DNA of 8,066 bases from Acidobacteriota bacterium (GTDB taxonomy: Bacteria > Acidobacteriota > Polarisedimenticolia > Gp22-AA2). Below the pieces are notes generated by a model. The model made no database searches. It was not told the DNA's origin and saw nothing but the letters and a program-made list of their open reading frames with translations. Below are positions 7,089 to 8,066 of this stretch, one piece after another. The stretch is taken from contig JACQNT010000138.1 in NCBI GenBank assembly GCA_016202915.1, positions 1 to 8,066 on the forward strand. The letters run 5' to 3'. Each line of letters begins with the position of its first letter. Positions within the stretch are counted from its first letter, which is position 1. A program made the translations under genes and the position numbers.

Positions 7089-7994
7089 GTGCCCAGGGAG
7101 ATGAGCCCGCGGCGGAGGGCGGCCGCCCTGACGCTCCTCCTCCTCGTCATCCCGGCCATCCTGTTCATCCCGGGGATTCGCGAGGCGGTCGGGCCGGGGC
7201 ACTACCGCCTTCTGGTCTTCTGGGGCCTGCCCCTCGCCGCCGGCTTCCTGTCTCTCCTCGTCTATCCCCGGCTCCCGGCCGCGCCCGGAGCCGCGCCGGC
7301 CGGCCGCTCCTCCATGGCGCGCGCGCTGCGGATGCTGCCGTGGCTCGCGGCGGCATCGTTCGTGGACCAGAGTTTCCTGGCGCCGGGATCGGCCTTCGGC
7401 TGGTCCACGTATACATTTGGAGACCAGTACCTCAGCGGCAACCTCCGGACGGCGGCGCTCTGGACGCTCCCCCTCTGCCTCCTCCTCGGGATCTTCGGCT
7501 GGGAGAGAGCGCTGCGGGGCGGGGTGCTCGGGGCCTGGGCTGGCCACCTGTCGCGCCCGGCCGCGCTGGCGGTGTCGGCCGGGGTCGGGGTCGCCATCGC
7601 CTCGCCGATCATCCTGCAGGGATCGCAGTTCACTGACGTCCCCTTCATCCTGGCCGCCTTCCTGGCGGCCGTCTCCCGGGAGATCGCCTGCGGCGTGATT
7701 TTCCTGTCGCACGGAGTTATGCTGGCGGGCATCTACCGCGGGTGGCTCTACTTCCTGGAGGGTGTAGTGATCAGCGACCTCAACAGCCTGTTCTTCGCGG
7801 CGGCGAACTACACGACGAGCGAGCCGAGGTTTTACGCCCTGCGCGGCCTCGCGGCCCTCCTCGCCGCGGCCCTCGTCGGCCTGGGCGCCCGCCGGACGGC
7901 GCGCCCAGGTGCGGATGATCTCGCCGGGCCAGCGCATCAAGCCGGGCATCCGCATCGCGCCGGGCCGGAACATCGTGCCGGACCTCCAGGTTGA
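7089..7994 (+). CDS. Multi-pass membrane protein of unknown family
   Basis: A 301-residue protein that I do not recognise. Likely membrane helices lie near residues 11-29, 40-60, 121-138, 157-176, 184-200, 203-219 and 249-266, with an Arg-rich N-terminus (SPRRR) on the probable cytoplasmic side. Between helices 2 and 3 is a soluble stretch with FVDQSFLAPGSAFGWSTY. A conserved-looking polar cluster, SREIACGVIFLSHG, lies in the last third, with YRGWLYFLEG after it. I looked for the CPBP/Abi protease EExxxR motif and did not find it. The start is uncertain: GTG at 7089, or ATG at 7101 with AGGGAG directly against it. It begins 48 bases after the amidohydrolase stop in the same frame and probably shares its transcript. 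The last 23 residues are a hexapeptide repeat (AGPAHQ, AGHPHR, AGPEHR, AGPPG) with poor codon bias. The true C-terminus may therefore lie in another frame after about 7900. Confidence 0.7.
   Translation: MPREMSPRRRAAALTLLLLVIPAILFIPGIREAVGPGHYRLLVFWGLPLAAGFLSLLVYPRLPAAPGAAPAGRSSMARALRMLPWLAAASFVDQSFLAPGSAFGWSTYTFGDQYLSGNLRTAALWTLPLCLLLGIFGWERALRGGVLGAWAGHLSRPAALAVSAGVGVAIASPIILQGSQFTDVPFILAAFLAAVSREIACGVIFLSHGVMLAGIYRGWLYFLEGVVISDLNSLFFAAANYTTSEPRFYALRGLAALLAAALVGLGARRTARPGADDLAGPAHQAGHPHRAGPEHRAGPPG
7923..7994 (+). repeat. Four degenerate 18-bp tandem repeats at the 3' end of the membrane-protein gene
   Basis: Four units begin GCCGG at 7923, 7941, 7959 and 7977, with further similarity such as CATC in the first three. 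In the annotated frame they encode AG-x-x-H-[QR] hexapeptides. In the +1 frame they encode ISPGQR, IKPGIR, IAPGRN and IVPDLQ, and there every codon from 7903 to 7989 ends in G or C, against roughly 13 of 29 in the annotated frame. Confidence 0.7.
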
Positions 7995-8066
7995 ACGCGG
8001 CGGGCAGGAGCTCAGGATGGGTCACGTTCTCGGTGTTTGGCCTGGTGGTGATGGCCGCCTGGACCC
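7991..8066 (+). CDS. Start of a small membrane protein resembling DUF7144, cut by window edge
   Basis: From a TTG at 7991 the frame reads about 25 residues to the edge: MNAAGRSSGWVTF followed by a hydrophobic run (SVFGLVVMAAWT). SGWVTF at the head of the first helix resembles small four-helix membrane proteins of the DUF7144 type; this is recalled and was not checked. Codons are strongly G/C-ending (about 22 of 25), unlike the other two plus-strand frames here. The TTG overlaps the upstream stop as TTGA, which suggests translational coupling. There is no ATG or GTG in this frame after its last stop at 7916-7918, and the ribosome site (GGA at 7980-7982) is weak. Confidence 0.4.
   Translation, partial: MNAAGRSSGWVTFSVFGLVVMAAWT

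Noticed and set aside
7680..7760. CPBP/Abi intramembrane protease signature in the membrane protein
   Set aside because: SREIACG and YRGW superficially resemble the family, but the EExxxR and paired His motifs in the right order are not present.
5403..7973. Even longer minus-strand open frame (856 codons) opposite the amidohydrolase and membrane protein
   Set aside because: Same antisense effect. It spans two separate plus-strand genes and the gap between them, and shows only low-complexity composition.
1..8066. CRISPR array, tRNA, rRNA, insertion sequence or phage genes
   Set aside because: I found no regularly spaced palindromic repeats, cloverleaf with T-loop, transposase motifs or phage proteins on either strand.

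Overview
The window is high-GC bacterial DNA (by eye about two thirds G+C, with strong G/C preference at third codon positions). It carries five or six protein genes in two divergent blocks. The exported TolB-like/amidohydrolase fusion, the polyprenyl-sugar-dependent glycosyltransferase and the glycan-associated methyltransferase and amidotransferase suggest an environmental diderm such as Acidobacteriota, Gemmatimonadota or a related candidate phylum. That placement is an inference from family content and composition. There is no rRNA or other marker gene to confirm it.

Left block, minus strand, read from about 3360 down to 1. The order is a SAM-dependent methyltransferase with an N-terminal zinc-type Cys4 motif (3359 to 2528, split by a one-base frameshift near 2714-2734), then a PMT/ArnT-like membrane glycosyltransferase (2450 to 537), then the N-terminal 155 residues of a glutamine-dependent asparagine synthase (466 to 1, cut by the window edge). 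All three run in the same direction with gaps of 77 and 70 bases and look like part of a surface-polysaccharide or lipid-glycan locus. One enzyme could move a sugar from a polyprenyl carrier, and the others could methylate and amidate the glycan or its precursors.

Divergent intergenic region, 3360-3599. It holds a TATAAT -10 box for the minus-strand block very close to the methyltransferase start. It also holds a well-formed sigma70-type promoter for the plus strand (TTGCTC, 17 bases, TATATA), a perfect 12-bp tandem repeat just upstream of that -35 box, and a GC-rich hairpin in the predicted leader.

Right block, plus strand. A 1146-residue exported protein joins a beta-propeller of about 11 PD40/TolB repeats to a metal-dependent amidohydrolase domain (3600-7040). 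Forty-eight bases downstream is an unrecognised multi-pass membrane protein (7089-7994). Its tail is encoded by four degenerate 18-bp repeats, where the codon bias switches to another frame. Its stop overlaps (TTGA) the possible start of a small membrane protein that resembles the DUF7144 type and runs off the window (7991-8066).

I see no tRNA, rRNA, CRISPR array, insertion sequence, phage gene or defence system. Nothing here is a clear new biological system. The points most worth a second look are the frameshifted methyltransferase, the repeat-encoded tail with its frame switch, the tandem repeat at the promoter, and the orphan membrane protein beside the propeller-amidohydrolase.
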